This document shows positions 27,735-38,068 of a stretch of DNA of 64,000 nt, piece by piece. Position numbers and translations under genes: made by a program. This stretch comes from Acetobacter syzygii (GTDB lineage: Bacteria; Pseudomonadota; Alphaproteobacteria; Acetobacterales; Acetobacteraceae): assembly GCF_000964225.1 (NCBI RefSeq), contig NZ_BAMZ01000003.1:1-64000 (forward strand). Direction: 5' to 3'. Every line of letters starts with the position of its first letter. Within the stretch, counting starts at the first letter, position 1. A model generated the notes under the pieces. The model made no database searches and was not told the DNA's origin. It saw only the letters and a program-made list of their open reading frames with translations.

Positions 27735-28054
27735 CCCTTCATCATCGTCACGTCTTCGACCTGGATGGAGCCGCGATTACGGAAATACACCGTAACAATA
27801 GCCAGACCGATGGCAGCCTCGGCGGCAGCAATGGTCAGCACAAACAGCACCATGACCTGCCCAGACAGGTCGCCATGAGCCGAAGAAAACGCCACCAGAT
27901 TCAGGTTGGCAGAGAGCAGGATAAGCTCCATGGACATGAGCAGAACGATAATGTTCTTGCGGTTGAGAAAAATACCAAACACCCCCAGAACCAGAAGTGC
28001 GGCGCTGACAAACAGGTAAGGTCCAAGCCCTACAGACGCTATGGCCGGGTTCAT
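27731..28054 (-). CDS. nuoK: Complex I subunit K
   Basis: A 107-residue subunit with three helices; the conserved glutamates of the proton path are in [14 protein letters not shown] and [12 protein letters not shown]. It overlaps nuoJ and nuoL by ATGA on both sides. Confidence 0.97.
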   Translation of the reverse strand: MNPAIASVGLGPYLFVSAALLVLGVFGIFLNRKNIIVLLMSMELILLSANLNLVAFSSAHGDLSGQVMVLFVLTIAAAEAAIGLAIVTVYFRNRGSIQVEDVTMMKG

Positions 28055-28764
28055 GCGCCCTTCTCCTCAGTTTCCGTCTTTTCCGGCTCACCCGCACCAT
28101 AGGAGCCGGGAACCGCAACTTCGTAATAAGAGCCTTTGGGCCGCAGGAAACCTCCCTGCTCAAACACGTTTTCGCCAAGTGGCAGATTAACCAGCTCCAG
28201 CGTTTCTTCACGTGTGCGTGCATGTTGCCTGCCAATGTTCTGACGGCGGCCTGTTGGGGTATCTCGCAGGGTCAGCACGATCGCGCCAATCATGGCAACA
28301 AGCAGGACCAGACCACATGCCTGAAAAAGCAGAACGTAATGCGTGTAAATAACCGTGCCCAAAGCAGCAGTATTGCTTAACCCCGGATCAACCGGCAAAG
28401 GCGCAACCACGCCCGAAGGAACCATACGCCAGTTGCTGAACGCCATAACCAGTTCAGCCAGAAGCACACCACCAATACACAACCCCAATGGGGCGTAGCG
28501 CTGGAAGCCTTCACGCAGACGGCTGAAATCTATATCCAGCATCATCACGACAAACAGAAAAAGAACCGCCACGGCTCCAACGTAAACAATGACCAGCAAC
28601 ATGGCCAAAAACTCGGCGCCAGCGACCAAAAACAACCCCGCCGCATTAAAAAAACCGAGAATGAGAAACAGAACGGCATGAACCGGATTGCGTGCGCTAA
28701 TGACCATACAGGCCGAAAGCAGCAGTACTGTCGCAAAAACATAAAAAACGAGCTGTGCCATCAT
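28051..28764 (-). CDS. nuoJ: Complex I subunit J
   Basis: A 237-residue membrane subunit with five helices in the first 170 residues, including the pi-bulge helix [21 protein letters not shown] polar C-terminal tail of about 60 residues extends on the cytoplasmic side. It starts 39 bases after nuoI and ends in an ATGA overlap with nuoK. Confidence 0.96.
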   Translation of the reverse strand: MMAQLVFYVFATVLLLSACMVISARNPVHAVLFLILGFFNAAGLFLVAGAEFLAMLLVIVYVGAVAVLFLFVVMMLDIDFSRLREGFQRYAPLGLCIGGVLLAELVMAFSNWRMVPSGVVAPLPVDPGLSNTAALGTVIYTHYVLLFQACGLVLLVAMIGAIVLTLRDTPTGRRQNIGRQHARTREETLELVNLPLGENVFEQGGFLRPKGSYYEVAVPGSYGAGEPEKTETEEKGA

Positions 28765-28803
28765 TGGCCAATCTCCTGCCCTGACGTCATGGTCTGCATT
28801 GGC

Positions 28804-29292
28804 TCAACGATACGGTGCATCGAGTTCGAGCCTCCGCGCGAGCAGAGACTCCCAACGGTCTCCATTCGCCAGTAGCTTGTTCTTGTCATACATAAGCTCT
28901 TCACGGGTTTCCGTGGCAAATTCGTAGTTTGGACCTTCAACAATCGCATCTACCGGGCAGGCCTCCTCACACAGGCCGCAATAAATGCATTTGGTCATGT
29001 CAATGTCGTAACGCGTAGTGCGGCGGGAGCCATCATCACGCTCCTCGGCCTCAATGGTAATGGCCTCAGCCGGGCATGTTGCTTCGCACAGTTTGCACGC
29101 AATGCAGCGCTCTTCTCCATTAGGGTAGCGCCGCAACGCATGTTCTCCCCTGAAGCGATGCGACAATGGCCCTTTTTCATACGGGTAGTTCAGCGTGACC
29201 TTGGGCTGAAACATCATACGGAATGTGGAGACCATACCCGCAGCCAGTTCCTTAAGCAGGAAAGACCGCAATGTGGTGCCTAGAGCGCTCAT
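28804..29292 (-). CDS. nuoI: Complex I subunit I
   Basis: A 162-residue peripheral-arm ferredoxin-like subunit carrying clusters N6a and N6b, bound by [12 protein letters not shown] and [12 protein letters not shown]. The ATG shares one base with the nuoH stop (TAATG); a longer frame reading back into nuoH is an artefact, since the length from this ATG equals the usual family length. Confidence 0.97.
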   Translation of the reverse strand: MSALGTTLRSFLLKELAAGMVSTFRMMFQPKVTLNYPYEKGPLSHRFRGEHALRRYPNGEERCIACKLCEATCPAEAITIEAEERDDGSRRTTRYDIDMTKCIYCGLCEEACPVDAIVEGPNYEFATETREELMYDKNKLLANGDRWESLLARRLELDAPYR

Positions 29293-30320
29293 TAATTCAC
29301 CCCTCCCATATGAGGCAGCAGACCTGTTGCCATAAGAAAACCAGCCGTGCCGATCATCCACAGCAAAGAGAAAGGAAGAAAAACCTTCCATCCCAGTCGC
29401 ATCAACTGGTCGTAACGATACCGGGGGAACGTCGCACGCACCCAGATAAAGACGAACAGGCAAAACAGGATTTTAAAAATCAGCCACAATGGGCCCGGTA
29501 TCCAGGTCAGTGGGGCAATACCCAGTGGTGGCAACCATCCGCCAAGGAACAGAATGCTCACCATGGAGGACATAAGGATCATGTTGGCATATTCGCCCAG
29601 AAAAAACAGGCCAAAGGCGAGTGACGAATATTCAACAAAAAAACCGGCCACCAGTTCGCTCTCGCCTTCAGGCAGGTCAAACGGAGCACGGTTTGTTTCT
29701 GCCAGAGCAGAAATAAAGAATACGATAAACATAGGGAACATGGGCACGCAGAACCATATGTGTTGCTGCGCCAGCACAATATCGTTCAGATTCAGGCTTC
29801 CTACAGCCAGCAATACCGAAACAATAACAAGCCCTATGGACACCTCGTAAGAGACCATTTGCGCGGCTGAACGCAAGCCACCCAAAAAAGCATAGCGCGA
29901 ATTGGAAGCCCACCCTGCAATGAGCATTCCGTAAACCCCAAGGGATGACATGGCGAGCAAGTACAGAATACCAACATTAATGTTGGCAACAGCAAGGCCA
30001 TTCCCTGTTGGAATAACGGCCCAGGCTGCCATGGCCAGTGAGAAGGTCAAAAAAGGCGCAAACAGGAATAACGCCCTGTTGGCACCGGCAGGAATGACCG
30101 TTTCCTTTACAATCATCTTGATCGCATCAGCAAAAGCCTGCAACAGACCAAAAGGCCCATTCACATTTGGCCCACGGCGGCGCTGCATGGCGGCCATAAC
30201 CTTGCGCTCCATAAGCGTAAGGTAGGCAACACCTATGAGCAGCGGCACCAGAACGGCCAATGTTTCAAGCAGGATCAGCAGGATCTGGCCAACAAAAGTT
30301 TGGTAGAAAAAATGTGCCAT
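29292..30320 (-). CDS. nuoH: Complex I subunit H
   Basis: A 342-residue membrane subunit with eight or nine helices linking the peripheral and membrane arms and forming part of the quinone cavity. The [22 protein letters not shown] segment and [19 protein letters not shown] are family hallmarks. ATG at 30320, four bases after nuoG. Confidence 0.97.
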   Translation of the reverse strand: MAHFFYQTFVGQILLILLETLAVLVPLLIGVAYLTLMERKVMAAMQRRRGPNVNGPFGLLQAFADAIKMIVKETVIPAGANRALFLFAPFLTFSLAMAAWAVIPTGNGLAVANINVGILYLLAMSSLGVYGMLIAGWASNSRYAFLGGLRSAAQMVSYEVSIGLVIVSVLLAVGSLNLNDIVLAQQHIWFCVPMFPMFIVFFISALAETNRAPFDLPEGESELVAGFFVEYSSLAFGLFFLGEYANMILMSSMVSILFLGGWLPPLGIAPLTWIPGPLWLIFKILFCLFVFIWVRATFPRYRYDQLMRLGWKVFLPFSLLWMIGTAGFLMATGLLPHMGGVN

Positions 30321-30324
30321 TACC

Positions 30325-32406
30325 CTACTCCGCTGCCACTGCACGCACGGTGCCATAGACTTTTGAACATTCAGCCATCGTCGGGCTGGCGCGGCTTATG
30401 GGGTTGGTCTGGTAATAATCCTGTATCACCGGACGGAAAGGTGCTGCCGCAAGCTCTCCCTCCCGCATTCCGGCCACAGTAACGAGCACCACGGGCCCGC
30501 TTATCTGGTGGGGGAATACCCCATTGGTTGCATCAAACACCGGATTGACCTGCGCCATATGCGCACGAAGTTGCTCCAGCGTATTGTATGGCAAGGTATG
30601 ACCGACAACTTCGGAAAAAGCCCGGATAATACGCCAGTCTTCCCGCGCTTCTCCGGGAGCAAAAACCGCACGAAAAGCGCGCTGCACTCTTCCTGCCGTA
30701 TTGACATATGTGCCTGCTTTTTCGGTATAGGCCGCTCCGGGCAAGATAATATCTGCCCTTTTGGCGGCCGCATCCCCATGGTGCCCAAGATAGACGACAA
30801 ATGTTTCGGGCGGAATACGGTCCAACTGCACATCATCCGCGCCCATAAGCCACAGGATTTCCACACTCCCACGGAGCATACTTGCAGCATCGCACCCATG
30901 TGCGCCCGGTAAAAATCCCAGATCCAGCGCACCAACGCGGGATGCCGCCGTATGCAGAATATTCAAACCATGCCACTCTGGAGTTATGGCACCGCAGGAC
31001 TGTGCAAGCTCACGGCAGGCATTATAAATTGCCGGAGCATCCCGGCGGGTAAGAGCCGAATGCCCTAAAATGATCATGGGATTTTTGGCGTTTTTCAGAA
31101 CCTCGGCAAACGCATTTTTCCCGCTCAGAATGTCCGCCAGCACATCTGGCCCACTCCCCAGAATGCTCACATCGTAAGTCATATCCGCCGAGGGTTCGCC
31201 AATCATGCCAATGGGAAAGCCGCCACGACCTGCATCCACAAACCGTTTGCGTATGCGTGCATTGAGCACTGGGGCTTCATGCCGGGGCATAGTGCCTACC
31301 AGCAAAAGCGCATCTGCCTGATCTATGCCGCTAACATCACTGTTAAACAGATAGCCCGAACGGGCACTCGTATCGTACCACGCGCCATCCTGCCGGCAAT
31401 CCAGATTGGAAGACCCCATTCCCTGCAAAAGATCTTTAAGTGCACAAAGGCTTTCTGCATCACACAGATCGCCAGCAATCGCTCCGATTTTATCCCCCGG
31501 AACACCATCAAACCGGCGGGCAAGGGCAATAAGCGCATCCTTCCATGATACGGAAGAAAGTTTTCCATGCACGCGAACCCAAGGGCGATCCAGTCTTTTG
31601 CGTTTAAGACCATCAATGGAAAAGCGTCCTTTATCAGACAGCCATTCTTCGTTCACCTCATCATTCACACGCGGGACAATACGCATGACCTCGCCACCAC
31701 GGGCCTGAACCTGAATGTTGGTGCCCAGAGCATCCATAACATCAATGCTATCTGTTTTTTTGTATTCCCATGACCGTGCATGAAAAGCAGAAGGCTTGGC
31801 TGTTAACGCACCCACCGGACAGACATCGATGAGGTTGCCAGACAGTTCTGAAGTCAGCGCTTTTTCAACATAGGTCGTGATTTCCGCATTTTCCCCGCGG
31901 GAGACCAGACCTAGTTCCGGTGTGCCTGCCACCTCGGTACTAAAACGCACACACCGCGTGCACTGGATGCAGCGGGTCATGACTGTTTTGACCAGCGGCC
32001 CCAGATCCTTGTCCGTTACTGCCCGCTTATCTTCCTTGTAGCGCGAAATTCCGGACCCATAGCCATAAGCCTGGTCCTGCAGATCACACTCCCCACCCTG
32101 GTCGCATATGGGGCAATCCAGCGGATGGTTGATGAGCAGAAATTCCATAACCGCACGCCGCGCTCGCCGCACGACCTCGGTATCCGTAAAAATCTGCATG
32201 CCATCGGATACAGGAAAACCACAGGATGCAACAGGCTTGGGCGCGCGCGCCACTTCCACCAGACACATGCGGCAATTACCCGCAACGGACAGGCGCTCAT
32301 GGTAACAAAAACGCGGAATTTCCTTCCCTGCGGCCTCGCAGGCCTGCAAAGCGCTGGAGCCGGGAGCAACATCAACCGGCGTGCCATCAACTATAACCCT
32401 GACCAT
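30325..32406 (-). CDS. nuoG: Complex I subunit G
   Basis: A 693-residue peripheral-arm subunit carrying several Fe-S clusters. The N-terminus has the 2Fe-2S ligands ([17 protein letters not shown]), then the [18 protein letters not shown] cluster, then [10 protein letters not shown] with a distant CPVGALT; the rest is a molybdopterin-oxidoreductase-like domain without cofactor. ATG at 32406, five bases after nuoF, gives the standard MVRVIVDG start. Confidence 0.96.
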   Translation of the reverse strand: MVRVIVDGTPVDVAPGSSALQACEAAGKEIPRFCYHERLSVAGNCRMCLVEVARAPKPVASCGFPVSDGMQIFTDTEVVRRARRAVMEFLLINHPLDCPICDQGGECDLQDQAYGYGSGISRYKEDKRAVTDKDLGPLVKTVMTRCIQCTRCVRFSTEVAGTPELGLVSRGENAEITTYVEKALTSELSGNLIDVCPVGALTAKPSAFHARSWEYKKTDSIDVMDALGTNIQVQARGGEVMRIVPRVNDEVNEEWLSDKGRFSIDGLKRKRLDRPWVRVHGKLSSVSWKDALIALARRFDGVPGDKIGAIAGDLCDAESLCALKDLLQGMGSSNLDCRQDGAWYDTSARSGYLFNSDVSGIDQADALLLVGTMPRHEAPVLNARIRKRFVDAGRGGFPIGMIGEPSADMTYDVSILGSGPDVLADILSGKNAFAEVLKNAKNPMIILGHSALTRRDAPAIYNACRELAQSCGAITPEWHGLNILHTAASRVGALDLGFLPGAHGCDAASMLRGSVEILWLMGADDVQLDRIPPETFVVYLGHHGDAAAKRADIILPGAAYTEKAGTYVNTAGRVQRAFRAVFAPGEAREDWRIIRAFSEVVGHTLPYNTLEQLRAHMAQVNPVFDATNGVFPHQISGPVVLVTVAGMREGELAAAPFRPVIQDYYQTNPISRASPTMAECSKVYGTVRAVAAE

Positions 32407-32411
32407 TGCCG

Positions 32412-33740
32412 TTACTCCACTGCTACCGGAACGCCACCAGCGGGCACCTGTACCAGCCCTGTGCTGCCATACGCAGCTTTGTACTGGCGAATACGTTCCT
32501 CCATTTCCGGGCGGAAATGCCGGATAAGCCCCTGAATGGGCCATGCTGCGGCATCGCCCAATGCGCAGATCGTATGACCTTCTACCTGCCGTGTGACCTG
32601 TTCCAGCAGATCAATTTCTTCAATATCTGCTTTACCTTGCACCATGCGATCCATCATGCGCATCATCCAGCCAGTTCCCTCCCGGCATGGCGTGCACTGA
32701 CCGCAACTCTCATGCTTGAAAAATTTTGAGAACCGGGCAATGGCTTTTACAATATCGGTCGATTTATCCATAACAATCATACAGGCCGTTCCCAGACCTG
32801 AACGCTCGGCCCGCAAGCTATCGTAATCCATCAAAACTGTTTCACAAATGGATTTAGGCAGCAGTGGTACGGAGCATCCACCCGGAATAACAGCCAGCAG
32901 ATTATCCCACCCGCCCCTCACGCCTCCGCCGTGTTTTTCAATAATTTCTTTTAATGGCACACCCAATTCTTCTTCAAACACACAGGGTGTATTCACATGA
33001 CCAGAAATAGCCATAAGTTTGGACCCAGCATTATTAGGCCGCCCCAAACCTGCAAACCACGCGGCTCCGCGGCGCATAATGGTGGATGTAACGGCAATGC
33101 TTTCCACATTGTTTACGGTTGTCGGGCAACCATATAACCCCACCCCAGCAGGGAAAGGGGGCTTCATACGGGGCTGGCCTTTTTTGCCTTCAAGACTTTC
33201 CAGCAAAGCTGTTTCTTCGCCGCAAATATAGGCCCCTGCACCGCGGTGAATACGAAAATCAAAATCCCACCCGCTGCCAGCAGCATTTTTACCTAATAGA
33301 CCAGCAGCATATGCCTCATCTATTGCCGCTTGCAACCGTTCGGCCTCGCGGCAAAATTCCCCTCGGATGTAAATGTAGGAAGCATGAGCACCCATCGCAA
33401 AAGATGCAATCATTGCGCTTTCTATCAGCTTATGCGGCTCATGGCGCATGACCTCTCGGTCCTTGCAGGTACCGGGTTCTGACTCATCTCCGTTGATGAC
33501 CAGATAATGTGGTCGCCCATCCGACTGCTTGGGCATAAATGACCACTTCAACCCGGTGGGAAAACCCGCTCCCCCGCGCCCACGCAGGCCAGATGCCTTC
33601 ATTTCCGCAATAATTGCATCCCTGCCTTTGGCAATAATCTCTGCGGTATTGGACCAGTCACCCCGCTTGCGCGCAGCCTCCAGCCCCCAGTCATCCTGCC
33701 CATACAGGTTGGTAAAGATCCGGTCCTTGTCTGCCAGCAT
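32412..33740 (-). CDS. nuoF: Complex I subunit F
   Basis: A 442-residue subunit that oxidises NADH through [16 protein letters not shown] is the FMN/NADH-binding glycine-rich loop, [13 protein letters not shown] follows, and [12 protein letters not shown] with a later Cys binds cluster N3. AGGAGA precedes the ATG by 8 bases. The last 70 or so bases carry no overlap with nuoG. Confidence 0.97.
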   Translation of the reverse strand: MLADKDRIFTNLYGQDDWGLEAARKRGDWSNTAEIIAKGRDAIIAEMKASGLRGRGGAGFPTGLKWSFMPKQSDGRPHYLVINGDESEPGTCKDREVMRHEPHKLIESAMIASFAMGAHASYIYIRGEFCREAERLQAAIDEAYAAGLLGKNAAGSGWDFDFRIHRGAGAYICGEETALLESLEGKKGQPRMKPPFPAGVGLYGCPTTVNNVESIAVTSTIMRRGAAWFAGLGRPNNAGSKLMAISGHVNTPCVFEEELGVPLKEIIEKHGGGVRGGWDNLLAVIPGGCSVPLLPKSICETVLMDYDSLRAERSGLGTACMIVMDKSTDIVKAIARFSKFFKHESCGQCTPCREGTGWMMRMMDRMVQGKADIEEIDLLEQVTRQVEGHTICALGDAAAWPIQGLIRHFRPEMEERIRQYKAAYGSTGLVQVPAGGVPVAVE

Positions 33741-33751
33741 GGCCGTCTCTC

Positions 33752-34387
33752 CTATTCTTTCTCTGCGGTGGAAGAGGACAGCAAGGTCTTGCGCCCACCT
33801 GCTGGAGCGGAAACGCTGCGGTTAACGCTTGGTCCTGGTGTTGGCCTCCGCCCTGCCCGCAATTCGGCAATAACCGCAGCCGTACTCTGGGCTGTCATAT
33901 CTTCGTAAAAATCATCATCAACTTGCAAAATCGGTGCATTGGCGCAGGCACCAAGGCATTCCACCTCGGTCATGGTAAAAAGACCATCTGCACTGGTTTC
34001 CCCAAAATGCTGGATGCCTGTGGCTTTCTGGCACGCTTCAACCACATCGTCAGACCCCCGCAACCAGCAGGGTGTGGTTGTGCAAACCTGCAAATGGTAC
34101 CGACCAATCGGACGTGTATTGAACATGGTGTAAAAAGACGCCACTTCGTAAACCCGAATAGCGGCCATATCCAGACGCTGGGCAATAACATCCATCGCCA
34201 CCACTGGCACCCATGCACTGCCAGTCAGTCGTCCCATTTGTCTTTGTGCAATATACAACAAGGGCATAACCGCACTGGCTTTACGCTCTTGCGGATATTT
34301 ACTGAGAACGCCTTTTATTTCTTCTTCCGATGCGGAATCAAACACAAAGCTGTCCGGTTGCTCAGCCGGGGTCCATGCTGCATTCAT
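33752..34387 (-). CDS. nuoE: Complex I subunit E
   Basis: A 211-residue thioredoxin-like subunit with the N1a 2Fe-2S ligands in [10 protein letters not shown] and [11 protein letters not shown] 35-residue Pro/Arg/Ser-rich C-terminal tail is common in alphaproteobacterial NuoE. The ATG overlaps the nuoD stop (ATGA). Confidence 0.96.
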   Translation of the reverse strand: MNAAWTPAEQPDSFVFDSASEEEIKGVLSKYPQERKASAVMPLLYIAQRQMGRLTGSAWVPVVAMDVIAQRLDMAAIRVYEVASFYTMFNTRPIGRYHLQVCTTTPCWLRGSDDVVEACQKATGIQHFGETSADGLFTMTEVECLGACANAPILQVDDDFYEDMTAQSTAAVIAELRAGRRPTPGPSVNRSVSAPAGGRKTLLSSSTAEKE

Positions 34388-35667
34388 CGATCGACTTCCC
34401 CAAACACAAGATCCAGCGATCCGATAATAGCCACCATATCGGCCAGCATACCGCGCCGCGAAAGTTCATCTATTGCCTGCAAATGTGCAAAGCCTGTTGG
34501 CCGGATTTTGCAGCGATAAGGTCTGTTACTGCCATCTGCCACCAGATAAACACCAAACTCTCCTTTTGGGCTTTCCACAGCGGTATAAGTAGAACCCGCA
34601 GGAACATGATACCCTTCGCTAAAAAGCTTGAAGTGATGAATCAGGGCCTCCATGGAGCGCTTCATGTCCGCCCGTGGTGGTGGGCTGAACTTGGGGTCCT
34701 GCACCTTTACATCGCCGGGCTGCATCTGATTGAGGCATTGCTCGATAATTTTCACGCTCTCACGCATTTCTGCAACGCGCACCAGATAACGGTCATAGGA
34801 GTCACCCTGCCTTGTGACCGGCACCTGAAAATCGACTTTATGGTAATTATCGTATGGCTGGTTGCGCCTGAGATCCCACGGAACACCAGAAGCACGCAGG
34901 CAGGGACCACTAAACCCCCATGCCAGAGCCTGTTCTGTTGTAAAAACTCCAATACCTACGGTTCGTTGTTTCCATATCCGGTTCTCAGTCAACAGACCTT
35001 CAAGCTCATCAATCCAGGATGGAAACTCTTTGGCCCATACGCCAATGCGGTCTTCCAGACTGGCTGGAATATCCCGTGCAACACCACCAGGCCTAAAATA
35101 ATTGGCATGGAAACGTGCGCCAGAAGCGGATTCGTAAAACTCCAGTAACTTTTCGCGCTCTTCATAACCCCACAAAGCTGGCGTGACTGCACCGCAATCC
35201 AGACCCATAGCCGTAAGATTAAGAATATGGTTAAGAATACGGGTAATTTCCGCAAACATGACACGAAGCCATTTTGCGCGCTCTGGAATGTCGATCCCCA
35301 GTAATTTTTCGGTTGCCAGAGCAAAAGCCTGCTCCTCGCACATAGGAGAAACGTAATCCAACCGGTCAAAATAAGGCAGGGCTTTTTGATATGTCTTATA
35401 TTCAATGAGCTTTTCCGTACCACGGTGCAAAAGTCCTATATGCGGCACCGCACGGGCAACAAGCTCCCCTTCCATCTCCAATACCAGCCTTAGCACACCA
35501 TGCGCGGATGGATGCTGCGGCCCAAAGTTGAGAGCGTGGGAGTCAATTTCGACCACCCGGTTTTCTGTTTCGACAACCTTATTGTCAGAAACAAGGCTTT
35601 GCGGAATATCTTCTCGCAAAACAGCCTGTGCAAAAGCGAGAGATTCGGAATTGTTCTGCTCAGTCAT
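34384..35667 (-). CDS. nuoD: Complex I subunit D
   Basis: A 427-residue 49-kDa-type subunit lining the quinone site. The quinone-binding loop [10 protein letters not shown] is near residue 52, and the C-terminal end LVFGEVDR is canonical. About 35 residues precede the conserved core. The ATG overlaps the nuoC stop by ATGA. Confidence 0.97.
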   Translation of the reverse strand: MTEQNNSESLAFAQAVLREDIPQSLVSDNKVVETENRVVEIDSHALNFGPQHPSAHGVLRLVLEMEGELVARAVPHIGLLHRGTEKLIEYKTYQKALPYFDRLDYVSPMCEEQAFALATEKLLGIDIPERAKWLRVMFAEITRILNHILNLTAMGLDCGAVTPALWGYEEREKLLEFYESASGARFHANYFRPGGVARDIPASLEDRIGVWAKEFPSWIDELEGLLTENRIWKQRTVGIGVFTTEQALAWGFSGPCLRASGVPWDLRRNQPYDNYHKVDFQVPVTRQGDSYDRYLVRVAEMRESVKIIEQCLNQMQPGDVKVQDPKFSPPPRADMKRSMEALIHHFKLFSEGYHVPAGSTYTAVESPKGEFGVYLVADGSNRPYRCKIRPTGFAHLQAIDELSRRGMLADMVAIIGSLDLVFGEVDR

Positions 35668-36326
35668 TGACCAGACCTCTTCATACCCTGCCGGACCTCG
35701 TGTGCTTTTTCATCCCCCGGCAAGGTCAGCATACCTTCCCATGGTGAAACAAAATCAAAATCACGAAAATCCTGTGTTAACGAAACAGGTTCTTTAACAA
35801 CCTGCCTACGCTCCACATCGTACCTGACCTCCTCATACCCGGTCAGTGGAAAATCCTTGCGCAGTGGATGCCCCTCAAACCCGTTGTCCGTTAAAATGCG
35901 CCGCAAATCTGGCTGGCCAGAGAACAGCACACCAAACAGGTCGTAACATTCCCGCTCCCACCATGTTGCACAGGGCCAGAGATGATGCACCGACGGAACA
36001 GCACTATATTCGTCTGTACAGACTACAACGCGAATACGCCGGTTATACGTAACGGATAACAGGTTATAAACGACCTCAAACCGCTCTGGTCTGGCAGGAA
36101 AATCCACACCACACAGATCCATCAACTGCTCAAATCTGTAACGTGGATCATCCCGCAAGAGCGTAAGAAACGGCACAAGATGCGCACGTGTTGTGCGCAC
36201 CACAAGCTCCCCCTTTTCCACCGCTGCATAAGAAACATGCGGCTGGGAGGACAGAAAAGCAAAAGCCAGGGAACATAGTTGTCCCTCCAGCCGAGCTTGC
36301 CTTGGATTTACGGAAATATCAGCCAC
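35664..36326 (-). CDS. nuoC: Complex I subunit C
   Basis: A 220-residue 30-kDa-type peripheral subunit. The family segment [24 protein letters not shown] is visible in the C-terminal half, followed by [18 protein letters not shown]. NuoC and NuoD are separate genes here, not fused as in E. coli. Start is GTG at 36326, 8 bases inside the end of nuoB. Confidence 0.95.
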   Translation of the reverse strand: MADISVNPRQARLEGQLCSLAFAFLSSQPHVSYAAVEKGELVVRTTRAHLVPFLTLLRDDPRYRFEQLMDLCGVDFPARPERFEVVYNLLSVTYNRRIRVVVCTDEYSAVPSVHHLWPCATWWERECYDLFGVLFSGQPDLRRILTDNGFEGHPLRKDFPLTGYEEVRYDVERRQVVKEPVSLTQDFRDFDFVSPWEGMLTLPGDEKAHEVRQGMKRSGQ

Positions 36327-36882
36327 GGAGAATAGTCCCTGTCCGACGAATTTTTTTCTGGAGTAACATAATGCCGTAGATCAGGGCCTCCGCTGTTGGC
36401 GGGCAGCCCGGCACATACACATCCACAGGCACAATTCGGTCGCACCCACGCACCACGGAATAGGAGTAGTGGTAATAGCCCCCACCATTGGCGCACGACC
36501 CCATGGAAATAACCCAACGTGGCTCGGCCATCTGCTCATACAAACGGCGCAGCACTGGTGCCATTTTGTTGGTCAGTGTTCCCGCAACGATCATAACATC
36601 TGACTGCCGCGGCGATCCGCGGGGGATAATGCCCATACGGTCCAGATCGTAGCGCGGCATGTATGCGTGAATCATTTCCACCGCACAGCACGCCAGACCA
36701 AAGGACATAGGCCACAGACTGCCTGTACGCCCCCAATTGACCAGCTTGTCCAGACTGGCCACCACAAACCCTTTTTCGGCCAGAACCCCTGTTATACCCC
36801 GCACCACCGCATCCTGCTCTGGTCCGGGGGGGAGTGCTTCCCTGTTCCACATAATGGCGTTTTCATCGTGATGTGTGGTCAT
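36319..36882 (-). CDS. nuoB: Complex I subunit B
   Basis: A 187-residue PSST-type subunit binding cluster N2, the last electron carrier before quinone. Ligands are in [18 protein letters not shown] and [13 protein letters not shown]. The ATG at 36882 lies 12 bases after the nuoA stop. Confidence 0.97.
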   Translation of the reverse strand: MTTHHDENAIMWNREALPPGPEQDAVVRGITGVLAEKGFVVASLDKLVNWGRTGSLWPMSFGLACCAVEMIHAYMPRYDLDRMGIIPRGSPRQSDVMIVAGTLTNKMAPVLRRLYEQMAEPRWVISMGSCANGGGYYHYSYSVVRGCDRIVPVDVYVPGCPPTAEALIYGIMLLQKKIRRTGTILRG

Positions 36883-36894
36883 GCTGGTGTTCCC

Positions 36895-37260
36895 TCAATC
36901 CCAATCCAGCGCGCCTTTGCGCCATTCATATAAAAAGCCGATCCCCAGCACGGCCAAAAAACCAAGCATGGACAAAAAGCCGAACAAACCGATCCGCCCA
37001 AGGCTGACCGCCCAGGGGAACAGAAAAGCGACTTCCAGATCAAAAATAATAAAAAGGATGGCGACCAGATAAAAACGCACGTCAAAGCGGCGTCTGGCAT
37101 CATCAAATGGGCCAAACCCGCACTCATATGCCGTAAGTTTTTCGGGGTACGGTTTTTGGTGGCCGCATACCAAAGCCATGCCAAGCATGGCGGCGGCAAT
37201 CACAACCGCAACACAACCAAAAATCAGAACTGGGGCGTAATCACCTAGAACAGACTGCAT
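36895..37260 (-). CDS. nuoA: Complex I subunit A
   Basis: A 121-residue membrane subunit with three helices and the conserved loop YECGFGPFDDARRRFDVRFYLVAI. The ATG at 37260 is preceded by AGGAAC at a good distance; a TTG at 37284 would add 8 residues without benefit. It is the first gene of the leftward nuo-birA-coaX-rnj unit; I could not define its promoter, which should lie in the 160 bases after the tRNA-Val terminator. Confidence 0.96.
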   Translation of the reverse strand: MQSVLGDYAPVLIFGCVAVVIAAAMLGMALVCGHQKPYPEKLTAYECGFGPFDDARRRFDVRFYLVAILFIIFDLEVAFLFPWAVSLGRIGLFGFLSMLGFLAVLGIGFLYEWRKGALDWD

Positions 37261-37425
37261 GGAAAGTTCCTGCACACAAGACAAGCTGTAAAAAGCTATT
37301 TGATGCAGTTACCCTAGACCCACCACATGCAGACGACCACGCACGAACGCGTTGGGTTGCAGCCACTTTGTTGTGAACAGAGATTTTGTAAGGAAATAAC
37401 AGCGGCCTCATACTGAGGCATACTG

Positions 37426-37451
37426 AAAAAGCAGAGGTTACTAACCCCTGC
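37426..37451 (-). terminator. Terminator after tRNA-Val
   Basis: On the minus strand GCAGGGGTTA-G-TAACCTCTGC is a nearly perfect palindrome followed by TTTTT, about 24 bases downstream of the tRNA 3' end. It separates the tRNA from the nuo operon. Confidence 0.85.
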
Positions 37452-37474
37452 TCCACAACATAAAATGTTGGGAG

Positions 37475-37549
37475 TGGTGGGCGATGACGGGATCGAACCG
37501 CCGACCCTCTCGGTGTAAACGAGATGCTCTACCGCTAAGCTAATCGCCC
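37475..37549 (-). tRNA. tRNA-Val (UAC)
   Basis: A 75-base gene including encoded CCA. The acceptor stem pairs GGGCGAT with ATCGCCC; the anticodon arm is CTCG-TTTACAC-CGAG with anticodon TAC; the T arm carries GGTTCGATCCC. It starts only 13 bases downstream of the hup terminator tail, so it either has a promoter overlapping that hairpin or is made by read-through and processing. Confidence 0.95.
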
Positions 37550-37562
37550 GCGCCCTATGTGT

Positions 37563-37614
37563 CATAAAACAAAACGGCCGGCAACCCCTTTTTTAAAAGA
37601 AATTGCCGGCCGTT
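37563..37614 (-). terminator. Terminator after hup
   Basis: Perfect 12-base arms (AACGGCCGGCAA / TTGCCGGCCGTT) at 37603-37614 and 37573-37584 enclose an 18-base A/T-rich loop, followed on the minus strand by TTGTTTTATG. It lies 26 bases after the hup stop. Confidence 0.85.
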
Positions 37615-37639
37615 CTGAAAAAAAAGTCTGAAGGCTTAA

Positions 37640-37927
37640 TTAGTTGCTTACAGCATCCTTCAGAGCCTTGCCCGGCTTAAAGCGGACAGAGGTGGAAGCC
37701 GGAATATCAATTTCCTCGCCGGTACGGGGATTACGGCCTTTGGCGGCCTTGCGGGATGCCGTCACGAATGTGCCAAAGCCCACCAGACGCACTTCCTGCT
37801 TTTTGGACAGAGCTTTTTCAATCGCACCGAATACGGCGTCGACCACTTCTCCGGCCTTAGCCTTCGGCAGGTCAACGGCCTCTGCTACTGCTGAGACGAG
37901 CTCCTGCTTGTTAAGCGGCTTCTCCAT
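37640..37927 (-). CDS. hup: DNA-binding protein HU
   Basis: A 95-residue histone-like protein that bends DNA and compacts the nucleoid. The signature GFGTFVTASRKAAKGRNPRTGEEI and FKPGKALKDAV are present, and the N-terminal helices begin LNKQELVSAVAEAV. The ATG at 37927 has GAAAGG upstream; a longer frame is an artefact. hup directly downstream of lon is a common arrangement. Confidence 0.96.
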   Translation of the reverse strand: MEKPLNKQELVSAVAEAVDLPKAKAGEVVDAVFGAIEKALSKKQEVRLVGFGTFVTASRKAAKGRNPRTGEEIDIPASTSVRFKPGKALKDAVSN

Positions 37928-38068
37928 CTTACGCCTTTCACTTTCTTTCAATTTATAGGAGCGGCGGGCGGGTTTCGTCCGCCTCTCCGCTGCCTGAACG
38001 CACTATGAAGCCGTTTTTTCCTACGTCAACCAAGCAAACGCAATCTTCGGCTATCTTGTGCATTTTGG

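Noticed and set aside
26616-27878. A 420-codon plus-strand frame opposite nuoL
   Set aside because: Reads the reverse of membrane-helix codons, giving a His/Gln/Asn-rich product; typical shadow.
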